From assembly GCA_961205875.1 (NCBI GenBank), contig OY540810.1, forward strand, positions 18,042,001 to 18,106,000: a stretch of DNA of 64,000 nt. Reading direction: 5' to 3'. How positions within the stretch are numbered: position 1 is the stretch's first letter; the number at the start of each line of letters is the position of its first letter. The stretch comes from Sialis fuliginosa (taxonomy: Eukaryota > Arthropoda > Insecta > Megaloptera > Sialidae). This document shows, in pieces, positions 63,276-64,000 of the stretch. Under the pieces are notes generated by a model. It saw only the letters and a program-made list of their open reading frames with translations, searched no databases and was not told where the DNA came from. The position numbers and the translations under genes were made by a program.

Positions 63276-64000
63276 ATGTTTTGATTTATGTTTATGTTTA
63301 TGTTTTGGTTAATGTTTATGTTTATGTTTTGGTTTATTTTTATGTTTTGGTTTATGTTTATGTTTATGTTTTGGTTTATGTTTATGCTTATGATTATATT
63401 TATGTTTATGTTTATGATTAAGATTATGTTTATGTTTATGTTTATGTTTATGTTTATGTTTATGTTTATGTTTATGTTTATGTTTATGTTTATGTTTATG
63501 TTTATGTTTATGTTTATGTTTATGTTTATGTTTATGTTTATGTTTATGTTTATGTTTATGTTTATGTTTATGTTTATGTTTATGTTTATGTTTATGTTTA
63601 TGTTTATGTTTATGTTTATGTTTATGTTTATGTTTATGTTTATGTTTATGTTTATGTTTATGTTTATGTTTTCGTTTATGTTTATGGTTATGTTTATGTT
63701 TTGGTTTATGTTTATGTTTTGGTTTATTTTTATGTTTTGGTTTATGTTTATGTTTATGTTTTGGTTTATTTTTATGTTTTGGTTTATGTTTATGTTTTGG
63801 TTTATTTTTATGTTTTGGTTTATGTTTATGTTTATGTTTATGTTCAAGTTTATGTTTATATTTATGTTTATGTTTATGTTTATGTTTATGTTTATGTTTA
63901 TATTTATGTTTATGTCTATGTCTATGTTTATGTTAATATTAATGTTAATGTTTATGTTTATGTTTATGTTTATGTTTATGTTTATGTTTATGTTTATGTT
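62821..64000 (+). repeat. Inverted C-arm (reads TTTATG), cut by window end
   Basis: Reverse complement of C-arm text: TTTTGATTTATG, TTTTGGTTTATTTTTATG and TTTAAATTTATG blocks. Two further core edges (T-run after AAGCTT) end near 63,035 and 63,275. A pure run at about 63,424-63,669 has a TTTTCG at its right end. The end repeats the TTAATATTAATGTTAATG motif seen near 50,560. Confidence 0.88.

Larger units (their letters stand above)
1..64000. repeat. Alternating-polarity hexamer satellite with higher-order units
   Basis: Nearly all sequence outside the cores is TTTATG or CATAAA and one-base variants (TTTTGG, TTTTAG, TTAATG, TTTAAG, TTTATA, TCTATG and their complements), in 6-bp phase for hundreds of bases. 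Terms used below: T-arm, plus strand reads TTTATG; C-arm, plus strand reads CATAAA; boundary cassette, the in-phase hexamers ATTAAG ATTATG (complement ATCTTAAT) with their AT-rich flanks; TCTATG cassette, a block of about 100 bp running from TCTATG through GGTTATG and TTTATTTTTATG to ATTTTG; GTTAAACC block, the CCAAAA-rich last 300-400 bp of many C-arms. Unit order is core, T-arm, switch, C-arm. No gene-like codon structure is present. A heterochromatic location is inferred. Confidence 0.95.

Noticed and set aside
1-64000. Telomeric array
   Set aside because: A telomere has one polarity and a G-rich strand. Here polarity alternates about 38 times and the hexamer has a single G. The isolated TTTAGG in each T-arm (for example near 3,133) is a single variant hexamer.
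1-64000. CRISPR array
   Set aside because: No unique spacers between repeats; the short repeat is contiguous and the larger repeat is kilobase-scale.

Overview
The whole 64 kb is one satellite-DNA field. I find no protein-coding gene, tRNA, rRNA or CRISPR array. The base repeat is an AT-rich hexamer, TTTATG on one strand and CATAAA on the other. Its strand polarity flips again and again along the window. The composition, the multi-kilobase higher-order structure and the signs of unequal exchange, inversion and conversion suggest eukaryotic heterochromatin (pericentromeric, subtelomeric, or a sex or B chromosome). The sequence does not identify the species. All long open reading frames are by-products: five of the six frames of this hexamer contain no stop codon, so they read as two-residue polymers such as Met-Phe, Val-Tyr or Ile-Asn.

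The higher-order unit is about 2.3 to 5.3 kb and has four parts in a fixed order: (1) a non-hexamer core of about 520 bp; (2) a T-arm, where the plus strand reads TTTATG; (3) a 34-bp switch element centred on TTTATGTCATAAA; (4) a C-arm, where the plus strand reads CATAAA, leading to the next core. Both polarity-change points are palindromic. The switch is a near-perfect dyad. The core contains an imperfect hairpin with arms of about 86 bp. Because the hexamer arms are complementary across each centre, the window is a chain of nested kilobase-scale inverted repeats.

I count 17 forward cores that each head a T-arm (two of them 5'-truncated at the same base, three with internal deletions), one truncated core stub that does not flip polarity, one extra full forward core after it, and one inverted core; that is 20 core copies in all. 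There are 18 canonical switches, 16 forward and 2 reversed, plus one non-canonical polarity change at about 57,668.

Layout: 1-3,047 is the end of one unit, including an 80-copy CATAGA block. 3,048-8,304 is a long unit whose middle is inverted. 8,305-15,011 holds two near-identical units. 15,012-17,837 is a second copy of the inverted middle. 17,838-26,423 holds two longer units. 26,424-30,977 is a 2,277-bp unit present twice at identical length. 30,978-37,399 holds two further units. 37,400-49,214 is a two-unit 5.9-kb block present twice. 49,215-60,185 holds rearranged units, including one without a canonical switch and one with a core stub. 60,186-64,000 crosses into a region where the whole unit runs in the opposite direction.

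The best candidate for something undescribed is this alternating palindromic satellite: two unrelated conserved polarity-change modules (the core hairpin and the switch), kept while the hexamer arms between them expand, contract, invert and recombine. Assembly error in so repetitive a sequence cannot be excluded from the sequence alone, especially at the duplication and inversion junctions. All counts here were made by eye.
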